In this document: in pieces, positions 37,058 to 47,899 of the stretch | How positions within the stretch are numbered: position 1 is the stretch's first letter | Layout: the number at the start of each line of letters is the position of its first letter | From: Scytalidium lignicola | Lineage: Eukaryota > Ascomycota > Leotiomycetes | Reading direction: 5' to 3' | NCBI GenBank assembly: GCA_002812745.2 | Contig: NCSJ02000045.1 | Coordinates: 62,001 to 126,000 of the forward strand | Length of the DNA: 64,000 bases | Made by a program: the position numbers and the translations under genes | The notes under the pieces: generated by a model | The model's input: the letters and a program-made list of their open reading frames with translations, nothing else | Database searches by the model: none | Told to the model about the DNA's origin: nothing

Positions 37058-37712
37058 GTTTATTTATACTGGAATGTGTATGAGGAGTTGAAATATTGGC
37101 TAAAATATCGTTCTTTTCTAGGAAGTAAGGATCACGGAAAGTACAAAGCGATACCAACTCTGTATTGTGATGCAACACCGGAAATAGAATTGAGTCAATG
37201 AAATTAGATTTTGGTAAGTAAACTGGTCTGCTGTCGGAGATCCTCCTCAGCCAACCTTTTCCCGCACCTCTGCTCCCCACTGTCCTATTTTGCCTTGTCA
37301 CTGACATCCAATCGCTGACAACGTTTATAAAGTGAAGATAATGGGGTCGGTAACGGGAGTGAGTTCCTTTGTTTTAACTAATGGATGACCGGCTCGTGGC
37401 GAGTCAGCGGAGCTGGCTAGTCGGATCTGGCGCACCACTGGGGCTTGTTTACCCCGCTCCAGCCTCAGAAAATGGCATGGGCCTCCATAGTGACTGCATC
37501 CTGTGGTTATAATAGTGGAGTGACATCGAATCCTGACATTATAAGCTTCTCGCTCGGAACAAGGGTTCTTGAACGGTAGTGATGTTTTATTTTTGCTGTA
37601 CGGCTTTTTGAGAATTGTCACCATTTCATCTTTGACACCACTGCTCGTAACTTCTTTGTGGAGAATCTCTCTAAGCTTGTTCCTTTCCACTTTACCTCAA
37701 ATTCAAGTAAAT
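37058..37712. promoter_or_regulatory. Bidirectional promoter between the AtuA-like and CoA-transferase genes
   Basis: A 655-bp divergent intergenic region. It contains three direct CGG triplets at 37390, 37408 and 37422; the last two are separated by 11 bases (AGCTGGCTAGT). CGG triplets are the half sites of fungal Zn2Cys6 regulators. Shared regulation is inferred from the arrangement only. Confidence 0.4.
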
Positions 37713-39710
37713 ATGTATTCCGTACCAGAGCAAGCAAACAACGTCTTCCAAAATGGCATTTTGTCCAATCCTCTGATTTCACGAAATCTTCCAAATGATT
37801 TCCAACGATATGGTAATAGGATCAAATTCGAGGGCACGAATGAACCTAGCATGCCGATCAATTGGCGCTTTGCCGAGAGTATATCTGCCATGAAAGCTCT
37901 GGAGGGGACTATGCTCCTAGCTTTATTGGATATGAAATATAAGGTACAACCAAATGAAATTATTATCAATACGTAAGTAGACTCTCATTGTCCTAAATTG
38001 TCATCTACTTCATCATTAACCAATCGCAAGTGATCATGCTCAGCTTTTTATCATGTCCGCTCTTTGTTGGGAGATCGATGCCGATGGCACCAAGGTTAAC
38101 GCCAGCAACAGTATTCACACCGCGGAAGGTGCAGAGTTGATGTCAAAATGGTTCCCCAGCTATGACTTGTACCGATTGCAGAGTACATTTCACCGCGCAT
38201 CTTGCACAAATATCTACAAAACAAAGGATGGGAGATATTTCCACCTACACGGTAGGAAAGCGATACTGTATATTGAAAAATATAGCCTACTCATGTCAAT
38301 TAGGCAGTATGAATCCAGACCCAAGCTTAGACAGCCTCAAGTTGCCTCATGACATGGATCAACAGAGTATTGAAGAGGCATGGAAACCGTTCATCAACAA
38401 AATGTCACAAATCGAGTCGCATGATATGCAACGACTGGCGTCAGACGAGTACAAACAAGCCGGAACTATCTGTTGGACAACGGAGGAATATAAACAAAGT
38501 GAGCATAGCAAGGCAAATGCCAATATTGGACTATTCGAAATAAGGGAACATCTTAATAGTACCCAAAAGCCCGCCTGGTGGCCCGAATCCCCACAAACAT
38601 CGTCTAAACGTCCTTTGGCTGGATTGAAAGTCGTTGATATCACCAGAGTGATTGCTGCACCTGCTATCTCGAGAGGATTGGCCGAAATGGGCGCAAGTGT
38701 CATGCGAATCACAGCTCCACATCTCCAGGATTATTCCACGCTACATTGTGATCTGAATTGGGGCAAGTGGAACTGCAAATTAGATTTTCGCAAGGATAAG
38801 GATCTGAAAAAGGCAAAAGCTCTGATCCGTGAAGCAGATGTTATTGTTACTGGATACCGTCCAGGGGTACTGGATAAATACCAGCTTGGAGAGGAAGGTA
38901 TCCTCGCTCTATGCGAAGACAGAGACCGCGGTATCATTTATGCTAGAGAAAACTGTTACGGATGGCATGGGCCATGGTCATACCGCAGTGGATGGCAACA
39001 AATCAGTGATGCGGTTAGTTTCTGCACTCGATTCGCTCACGTTAAATTATACTGCTGTGCTAATATTAAGCCATAATAGTGTTGTGGAGTCTCTATGGAG
39101 TTTGGTCGAGCAATGGGCAACGACGAACCTGTCACGCCTATTTTACCAAATTCGGATTATTGGCAAGTTTCAACCTTACATATAGTCCTTACCTTAGCTA
39201 ATGGCAAATATCAGTACTGGAGTAGCAGGGGCGTCAGGGATCCTTCGAGCACTAATGCTGCGTGCAGAAAAAGGAGGGTCTTACAGTGTTGATGTAAGAA
39301 TCCTATGTGTAAATGGTAAATACGATAAGAGTGATTGACTTGCCTCTCAGGTTGCTCTCAACTACTATTCCCAGTGGCTGGTCAATTCATGTGGCACGTA
39401 TCCTCAAGACGTCTGGGATAATGTGTGGGCGAGAAGTGGTTATCCAGTCTTCCGACATTACCACAATATGACTTACTCAATTCCTAAATTTTTCGAAGCC
39501 ATGAGTGGAGCGGGATCCAAAGTCTTATTCCAAGAAGATTTCTTGGAAGTTAGAGATTGCAAAGTCATTGGGGCAAAAATCAAGACTGTTAAGCCTGTAC
39601 TAAGGTTTCCAAACAGTGAGGTAGAATTAAAGTTTAATATTGGGACGAGGACAAATGGGATTGATAAAGCATATTGGCCTGCAGATCTTACAATAGAAAT
39701 AGTAGCATAG
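37713..39710 (+). CDS. CaiB/BaiF family III CoA-transferase
   Basis: Six exons: 37713-37972, 38031-38251, 38304-39013, 39080-39162, 39215-39293, 39351-39710. They sum to 570 residues. Start MYSVPEQANNVF. Motifs: INWRFAESISAMKALEGTML and DHAQLFIMSALCWEID in the first half, YKTKDGRYFHLHGSMN, then the second domain with LAGLKVVDITRVIAAPAISR, GLAEMGASVMRITAP, DLNWGKWNCKLDF, ADVIVTGYRPGVLDKYQLG and DACCGVSMEFGRAMG. The intron at 39163-39214 has a GC donor (GCAAGT) and AG acceptor; with it the family sequence SDYCTGVAGASG is restored. Such enzymes move CoA between carboxylic acids. Divergent from the AtuA-like gene. I infer activation of a terpenoid acid such as geranic acid. Confidence 0.9.
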
Positions 39711-40708
39711 TATAAGATAGACCAAGAGATAAAAAGCAGAGAGATGTCAAGACTTTGGTTATGTGTGTTCTGGACCACCCTCAGTCCGGTTACGCGGCGG
39801 TGGCCGCCCGATATTTGTTTTTTCAGGAACTGGCTCTTATTTTGTGTTTTCCCCTGGAAACGCCCATTTCCTGGCGCGTGATATTTTCGGTCTTTCAGGG
39901 GCTCTCTACCACCAATTCTTCTTCCTTTCACTTTCAATCCCTTTTCTCTCCCTCCCCCATTCCTTTCTTCTTCTTTTCCCCTTCCCTCATCCGTCTCCCT
40001 CCATTCCCCCCCNTATTCCCTCGCCGAATCGTCGTCGTGTTGTCGGCTACTCTTCTTCTCTTCTGCCTTGCTTCCCACGCTTATAATGTATACAAGAAGC
40101 ATAAGAGAGCGACTAACTATTAAGTCTCAAGCTGATGGAGATTCTAAAGATTTTCGTAAAGTAGAGGGTAGAGGGCTTCATTTTTGGTAAGGGAAGGGGA
40201 ACACACGGTCTGCGCCCGTTCATACACACTTTGCATTAAGAGCTCCCTCCTAGTAGGATTTGATATAAAACCTAGTTTTCCTAAATGTAAAGCTTACTGG
40301 ATATACAGTAACAATGTAATATTAATTAAAAGTATTTATAGTGTACGGCTTTTAAAACTGTTAACTGCACAATATCTCCTTGAAGATTTTTGCATTCAAG
40401 TCTTATTGGGCTGAGTTTACGGCAATAGATAATGATCGCAGGAAGCCTTTCCGTATTTACAAGTTTTAATATCCATGCTAGAAGGTCTCTCTCCCCTCTA
40501 CATAACTTCTTTGGCCGTTGTCCAGAGGATATCCGTAAACAGTGGTACGTAAGATTGCACGGTTGTTTCCAGACCTCGTATCTGCACGATAATTACGTGA
40601 CGTCATGTGAAGAATTCGTGTTTGTTGACATATAACAAAGTCTGATTCTGCATCCATCATTGCAGTCTGGCAAGACCTCAATTAGTTGTTTCCCATCGTG
40701 TAAACACA
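39711..40708. other. Intergenic with a long pyrimidine tract
   Basis: No gene. A short GC-rich segment with an inverted core (GGCGGTGGCCGCC, near 39797) precedes a pyrimidine-rich tract at about 39910-40020 with one N in a C-run. Frames on both strands here are low-complexity. Confidence 0.5.
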
Positions 40709-42958
40709 ATGTCCAACCCCAACTTAGTAAATGATAGGAATCGTGGGGCACCTGCCTCTGAGTCCCGCATTGATTCGATAAAGCGACGACTATCCACCTT
40801 CCATCGAAGAATGGGCATTGACGAGAGACAGCTTGATACAGTGGTATTAACTCCCTCATCTCACTGATTTTTATTATTTCATGAGTAGTGAGTTTTTGCT
40901 TGATAGTGGCATCTAACTAAATGCATACCGATCTAGGGGCCTCGAAATCGATCAAAAGCCAATAGCCAACAAACGAAATCAAGAGAAAGTTGGTACTCCA
41001 ATGAGGGAGCGCCGCCTGTTGATAGGTCCTTAGTCTACAATAATAGGAAAAACAGGTCGAATGTTATCGTATCTGAGTACGAAAATAACGGCTACGATCA
41101 AGAGATCACCATCCGAAGAGGAGATGAAGGAAATCAGGATGGATACAACCCAGATTTAACAGGTTGGGCCGGCAAGGTCAACGAGACAATGGCAAATATG
41201 GATGCTCTTCGCCAATCGTTTGGGGATTTGCAGGTTGAATTTGGAGTGCATTTGAGAGATCTGAGTATGGTACAGGAAAACAAGAAAAGGCTCGCGATCT
41301 TCGAGCAGCAATGCAACGAGAAAGAGGATCAGATTCAGAGACAGCTTGCCACGATCAGTACCCTAACAAAAATAAGTCAGGACCAGGAGAAGAAGATTGC
41401 TGAGGAAAGAAATAGAATTGTGGAGGAGCGAAAGGAGCTTGATCGCGAGAAATTAGAAAGGGAGATGAGTACCGAGGCCACAATTGAAAGAGAAAGGAAG
41501 AATATTCAGCAAGAATTTGAAAAGACAATGGCCTTACACAGTCAGAATCACGAGAATCATCGGAAGCAACTGGAAGTTGACGTCAAAAGGCAGAAGGAGG
41601 AAGGCAATCGCAGAATGACTGCATTGGAGGCAGAAAATAAACAACTTTCTAGGACGCTCCAGGAACAGTCTCAAAGACTTCATAGCCAAGATAGCAAGCT
41701 GAAGAGGAGTGTTCAAAGATCTGATGCTTTACAACAGTATATGAATTCATACAAGAAGGAATTAGAAGTCAAGGAGAAAGAAATAGGCATGATGAAGAGC
41801 GCATTCACCTATAGATTTCGAACCCTGGATGACTTGTGAGTAAATTAATATACTATAACTTTTAACAGACACAACCTAACGTGGTTTAGGAAAATCCAAT
41901 TTGCAAAAATCGGTACTTTTATTGAAGAAATCTCTATTAAATACTTTACGGACCCCATAGAAAAGGTGAGGGGATCCCTCCTTACATAACCTATTCATGA
42001 TTTACTCACATAATGTTAGGATCCAGGGAGTGCTCACGAAGAGCTAGTAGCAGCCGATTCTTTCTTTGCAAATGTTCCCATTGATGAATCTGAAGTTTCG
42101 TATAATCTTCGAATTGTTCATGTCCAGCGCGTCATTTCAGAGACTCTCTGTGAATACATTTGGAAACCGTTTCGCACCGAATACACGCTTGCACACGAAG
42201 AGCTCGCAAGCTTTCTTGTTCAAATGATGAGCGCTTTAGATAGCTCTAATCTAGCGGGACAACCAGCTAATATGTGGACAGCTCTCACTATCAGAGCTCT
42301 TGATCTTCTATCTGAAGGGTCACAGCAGAAATCTAGCTCTAATTCAACTTCTACCAGCCGAGCCAAGAACGTTATCTCAAAAGTATATAACGTGCTCTCC
42401 CCTTTACTAAATCCCTCAAAGAACAGGAGTTTTGCAGAGGACTTGGGTACACTTGCCGATCTTGCTATTGATGTTTGGCAAACGGCTCAAACTGGTGATT
42501 ACAGAGTCAGGATCATTCCGAGGTTGGACCCGACTAAATATCAAGAATGGCGATCTCAAGCATTCGATCCTGAAACGATACAAGGAGGCCGTAATATAGA
42601 AGCGAATGAAATATTCCTTCTGTTTCCTAAGGTAGAAGCAATAGCATTATCAGGCAAATTTGATCGTTATGCCAACTCACCTCGATCTTCTCCAAAAGAG
42701 CTCGATAGAATGGCTTGTGCTGGTGTACAGGTGGTATGTTTACACCCGGGCAAAGGATTATCTCATTCATCAGAACTTGTGCTACATGGGATTCAGATGC
42801 AGGAAGAGATAAATAGTTATATCGAAATTGCTAAAAGAGAAGCACGAATGAAGCGGTATGCAGGCATGAATAGTAACAGGAGGACTTCAACGGCAGGTTC
42901 TGCTCCAAGTTTATCGCAATCCAGCAAACAGTATGAACAAGTTACACCTGCTTCTTGA
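40709..42958 (+). CDS. Coiled-coil protein of unknown function
   Basis: Four exons (40709-40843, 40937-41835, 41890-41965, 42020-42958) join in frame to 682 residues. Start MSNPNLVNDRNRG. Residues about 60-90 are polar. From about 150 to 300 there is a strong coiled coil rich in Glu, Lys and Arg (DQEKKIAEERNRIVEERKEL; SYKKELEVKEKEIGMMKSAF). The C-terminal third is globular (NLRIVHVQRVISETLCEYIW; FLVQMMSALDSSNL; NEIFLLFPKVEAIA) and ends in a Ser/Thr-rich tail. I recognise no named domain. It looks intact, with introns of 54-93 bp. It resembles uncharacterised fungal proteins and offers no functional hint beyond likely self-association. Confidence 0.8.
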
Positions 42959-43145
42959 TCTTTTTCAGAAGAAATATTTTTATAGTTATATGTTGCATAT
43001 AATTTTACACTTATTCAAGGCCTGTTTGGTAACTTTGAAGCTGTTAGAATAGTAGAATTTGTGTTCAGAACTTCAATGCTGAGATTTATTGTGTTATTTC
43101 AATTTAAATAATGGGTCCCTAGATCCTATCTGATAGACTTAACTT

Positions 43146-45509
43146 TCATCGTTCTATCTCAACAGCACTTATAAGACTATTATACTTTTCTTTTNACTTC
43201 TCAGCATCATCATGATGAAGATTTTCAACATGTCTTATGACCTTACCAGCCTCGGCCTTAACATCTATGCCTTCAAGTCCTTGCATCCGCAGCCCAGCAT
43301 CAAGGACATCAGCCTCCTCAACAAGCACGACTTTATCACCGAATGCCGCTGCAATTTCCTCTAGGGTCTTCTGTTTTGTCTCAGGAAAATATAAATAGGC
43401 GACGATAAAGGAACAGAACGAGCACGCGACGAAAACATAGTAGTAATTCTCGCGGATGTTAGCGAAAGCACTGGGACCGGCCTCTGTGAGACCGACATTC
43501 ACGATAAAATGAGACGCTGCAGCGAGACCCATGATTTTTGATCGCAGGGCCACAGGGAGAACCTCTGCCCCGTATAGCCAGGTTGTGCTATTCAGCATAC
43601 CATCTAGTTTCCGTTAGTCATGAAGAGAGCAAGATAGACTGAAGTAAAGATAATAGTGTGCAAACGTACAATAAATCACAGCGAAGAGGTAAATTCCCAA
43701 CACTGCAAATCCCTTGCCCACTTTGTTGTCGGTGTTCTGGTATTCTCGTTGCATCACTGCGGCATAGATTTCTACGATGACAATACCGCCGAGCCCAGTA
43801 AGGATCATTCTGCCATTACAGTCAGTAATCGGCCGTTTAATAAAGACAGTAAACGTGAAATTCTCGGACTTACGGTCTTCTTCCCCACTATATGTCAATA
43901 GTATTAGTTATGTAATTAGCATTAAATATCGCAAGGGAGAGAAACTCACCCTGTCGAGAATGTATTTTGTAGTGATGCAGTTTGCGACAAAAGCGGTTGT
44001 TCCCCAAACAGACGCTAGAGCCAAGATTGTGTGAGACGTGATGCCAAGGGATTTGAAGAGGATCGCTGTATTTCATTAAGAATTAGCTATCTTCTTTTTA
44101 AGAGAAAGAGAGTAAAAGGATGGAAGTACGAAATTAAGCTTACTTTGATAATACTAACAGCATTCGATATCCCTTCAGTAAGTGAATAAATAAAGGTATT
44201 TAGGGAATCCTCACCTGAATCACATTAACTCCGGTAGCACTAGTCATTGCTTGTACAAAGATTGATCTGTTTCGGGAATTTTCAACATTAACACTAGATA
44301 AAAGGGAGGGAAGAAGAGAGTGAGCTCATATAAACTTACACCAAAGCACGATGTCTAAAAACTCTGAAAATCTCTTTATAGGAAGTAATTTCTCTAGCCT
44401 TCTCGAATTCAATTTGTGCATGCATGAGAGCGAACTCCTGATGGGCTTCATGCGTCTGGATACCACGCCGGATTTTCACGTATTCGTCGCGAGCCTGGTC
44501 AACTTTGCCCTGTCGTATCAATTGACGCGGGGAATTTGGCATGAATGTTGCTAAGCCAAGGAATAGAATAATTCCCCAAGGGATCTGAATTGCAAGAGGG
44601 CCGCGCTGTGGAGTTGGACTGTTTCAGCATATCGATACAAGTGCTCTTTTAAGTTATCATGATTTTAAGAGCAGATATTTGAGGCAAAGAAGATGCAAGA
44701 CCGGGAACAAATGTCGAAGAAAACCAAACAAAAACAAAGATGAGGGAGATCACATACCCATTGTGATGTACCGTAAGGGGCGTATGAGAAAGCAAAACCA
44801 ATCCAGTTGGACATCATGGTACCAAATGATATTCCGCAACCTGAGATACCCCCAATTAAACCTCGATGCTCCGGAGAAGATATCTCGGAGAGATAGATCG
44901 GAACTGTAGCGACAAGGCCACTGTTTGAATGGGTAAGTGATTAGTAAAAAAAAAANCTCCTTTTGTCACAGGCTCATGGAAGATGACGGACCCAACTGCG
45001 TATCCTGCAATACCGCGACCAGCGAGGAACATGCCTATGTTGACGGCTGCGGTTTGGATAGTCACACCAATGGTAACGATGATACACATCATTTGCATGA
45101 ATCGTATGCGACCCAGCCTATCACCTAGAAAAGTCTGCGTTATACCGCCGAATGCCTCTCCGGCGATATATATCGAAACAACCTAGCTATATCAGCAAGA
45201 GATGGTGCGTTCTACCGTCGTTCAAAGAGACATACTGCGCCCGTGAGGCCATTTGAGGGATGGTTCATATATTCAATCCAACTCTGATGTGCGATTGCTT
45301 ATCCAATATTCAGTGTGCTAAGCCCATATATATTTCAAGTTGGAATTAAACTTACTTGTTGTGGCGATGCCAGTATCTAAGCCCTGTTGGTATGTCGTAT
45401 TTTAGTACTGTATTTTATGGAGTATTTGTGCAGTAAGGAGGAGACATACAAAGACGAAAGTCCCGATCGCAGCAAAGAAGCTGAGGCTCAAGGTATACCA
45501 CAGAGACAT
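43146..45509 (-). CDS. MFS sugar-type transporter
   Basis: A multi-exon minus-strand gene starting MSLWYTLSLSFFAAIGTFVF at 45509 and ending at 43146. Twelve-helix sugar-porter landmarks can be followed across small introns: FGLDTGIATT, GEAFGGITQTFLGDRLGRIR (loop 2-3 motif), FLAGRGIAGYAVG, VPIYLSEISSPEHRGLIGGI, PNSPRQLIRQGKVDQARDEY (a PESPR variant), SATGVNVIQ, YILDRVGRR, STTWLYGAEVLPVALRSKIM, and YFPETKQKTLEEIAAAF (PETKG motif). Exon ends were not all fixed; one clear intron lies near 43608-43668 (GTACGT to ACTAG). An N at 43195 sits in the C-terminal tail beside a T-run. Substrate unknown; quinate, lactose or hexose-type porters share these motifs. Confidence 0.82.
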
Positions 45510-46769
45510 CCTGAACAGGCGATGGAAACCGAAAGTTTCTCGAATTATTACAATAATTAGACACTGTATTTATTGTTTATGTCATTTAGGGTATCGATAT
45601 ATTCTTGCTAGTAATTTATCAGTCTAGAATGACTTTATAGTAAGAAGCGAGGGCGAGCGACTAATAATGAAAACCTTGGAGTTTTTTGAAATCTTTCTCG
45701 TCGATAAATCACATCATCATAGGTTGAATCTAAGAGTATATGTGCTTCAAAAATGCTGTAAAATAATGTGAAATGGGAATGGGACTTCTCTGCTTATAGC
45801 GCTCGTAGAATGGGGTTGCTGACCGCATTGTCCGTGTGAGCGGGGTCTCTCCACATTGTTTGCTTCCCCGCTGTAGATGCCAGGAGGTCGTCAGTACATG
45901 GGTACGTGTACTGTTTATACTAATTGGGAAATTTCTCTTATACTGTGATATTTTTCAACAGTTCTTCACATTTACTTTTTCATCTGTTCTAACCTTCAGC
46001 CGGGAGGCAATGCAGATATGGAAATGGAAATTTCCTCTTCTAATTAAACCCTAAGGAATTAGAGCTCCAAAACTACTCCTAAAAGACCGAGAGTAACTAC
46101 TACTTTTTGTTCAAACAATAACTACAATAACCACATCTTCTATGCGGGGAAATTCCTTGGGACTTGGATATTTTCTACCTTGTCGGGTTATCCTGCAGTT
46201 GATCGTCCATGCTCATTCGGTGTCCGGGTAAATGACCAGCGACATGGAATATTGATGCCGAGCTACGAATGTTGGCTAATAGATGAGCAAGTGACCGCAG
46301 CGGGCACGTACATTTAACTGTAGCTTGTCGGTGGTTTTTACATACTAACATTCACCTCACGAGTCGCCCAAACTACTGCCCAGTAAAAGGGTGCCCAGGA
46401 GGAGAAGGCGGCAAAGGCTTCAAATTAAAAAGTTGAACTGACAGAATTTAAACAGTAATTAATTAATTAAAGATTTTATTTATAAAAATGAACCTTTAAT
46501 TTTATAATTAAATAGTATAAAGTTAAGCTTAAATTAATTATTTGATTAAAGTTAAAAGGTTTAGATTTTTTATATGTTAAATTATAATATATAAGCATTT
46601 ACTTTAAGAGTTATAAACTTAATTAATATATATTTTAAAAGTCATTACTATTTTTATTATTAAAAATGTAAACTAAGTCTTTTTAAGATTATAAACTATT
46701 AACCTTTTCTTTTATAATAACAAATACTTTTATTAATATTTTTTAGCTTTATTCTTATTAGTTTTAACT
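45510..46769. other. Intergenic, becoming AT-rich
   Basis: Promoter of the transporter gene, then unique sequence, then an AT-rich run (46430-46770). No gene supported. Confidence 0.5.
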
Positions 46770-46774
46770 TATTA

Positions 46775-46952
46775 TGTTGAATTAAGGCACGTGAAAGCAT
46801 GTACGCAATATGGGGTTACTCAGAATATATTGTGGTGTTGTACGGTAGTAACTACGTACGAGTAGAAAAGCTAACTAATGGGACTACCTAAAATGGAAGT
46901 CACGTGTAATAAACAAGATGGTGCCTAAGGCGACACACAGGATATCACAACA
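46775..46952. mobile_element. Solo LTR, 178 bp, with 5-bp TSD
   Basis: Starts TGTTGAATTAAGGCACGTG and ends GATATCACAACA (TG...CA). It is flanked by TATTA on both sides (46770-46774, 46953-46957). A second diverged copy follows after 7 bp. Confidence 0.8.
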
Positions 46953-46959
46953 TATTAAA

Positions 46960-47134
46960 TGTTGAATTAGGCACAGCAAGAGGTTGCGTAATCGGGGTTA
47001 CTCAAATATATTATGCTGTTGTAGTAACTACGTACGTACACAAGTAAAGAGAGCTAACTAATGGGACTACCTAAAATGGAAGTCACGTGTAATAAGAAAG
47101 TAGTGCCTGAGGTGGCACATGGGATATCACAACA
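46960..47134. mobile_element. Second LTR copy, 175 bp, head to tail with the first
   Basis: Starts TGTTGAATTAGGCACAGC and ends GATATCACAACA. The core AATGGGACTACCTAAAATGG is identical in both copies. Flanks TTAAA and TTATA match at four of five positions, so it may be an independent insertion. No internal retrotransposon sequence fits in the 7-bp gap. Confidence 0.75.
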
Positions 47135-47139
47135 TTATA

Positions 47140-47899
47140 TTCGTAACCTTAAGTAATTTATAATATTCTTGTTAATTTAGATTATTTCAATTAATTCAGT
47201 TTATTTTTACTAACTCTTAATACTTTCTACAAAAGACAACCGTCGCCCTTTTTCCTCTTAGAAGAAATTTCCCAGATCGGCCCCACGGCTGTTTTGTTGG
47301 CCCCTGCGGTATCGGAGCAGGCTTAACCGCTTAAACCTTAACACCATCTACGAACAAAACTCTATCTTTATCAATTTCATAGACTATATTACTAGAAACT
47401 AAGTTGAATGGAAATCGAATTTTATAAGTGCAAGAATTGGCCGAGGGTCGAATTCAACCATAGGAATAGCAACAATGCTCTACTTCAATACACTGGCTTC
47501 ATCCTCATCTTCATTCTGATCGCTAACCTTGACTTTATACTAGAGGAAACCATGACGATGGATCTGTTCGCAGGTAGGGCAATGTACGTATATGGATGAG
47601 TCATTCTACCACTCGATGTTTGCCTCCAAGAGATCATGGATACCCAGAGACTATCGCATTACTAGCTTGTAAATCGATTGAGTGGTAGGTCGATCCACTT
47701 AACAGTACACCCTTCTTGTTCTGCGGATACAGATTGAAACGATAGATAATTAAGACTTGAAGATATTGAAAATCCAGTTACTGTATAAGGCTGCAATTTG
47801 TAGTTGAGCTCCTGTAAGCTCATTACCTGAAACCGCCACTCTTCGAATCCACCGGTCAAATTTACGTTCACCCTATCCTGAAAGCTGGCTCTCTAAATT
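47140..47899. other. Intergenic, 3' side of the HET gene
   Basis: No separate gene supported. A minus-strand frame at 47662-47871 (LTGGFEEWRFQVMSLQ) could be a last exon of the HET gene, since GGFEEW-like ends occur in HET proteins, but I found no splice pair that joins it in frame. Confidence 0.35.

Noticed and set aside
37325..37690. A 121-residue minus-strand frame in the divergent promoter
   Set aside because: It fills the space between two start codons, has no domain and overlaps the CoA-transferase leader.
28670..39710. Secondary-metabolite (terpene synthase) cluster
   Set aside because: No terpene synthase DDxxD/NSE motifs, prenyltransferase or P450 appear; the enzymes fit catabolism better.
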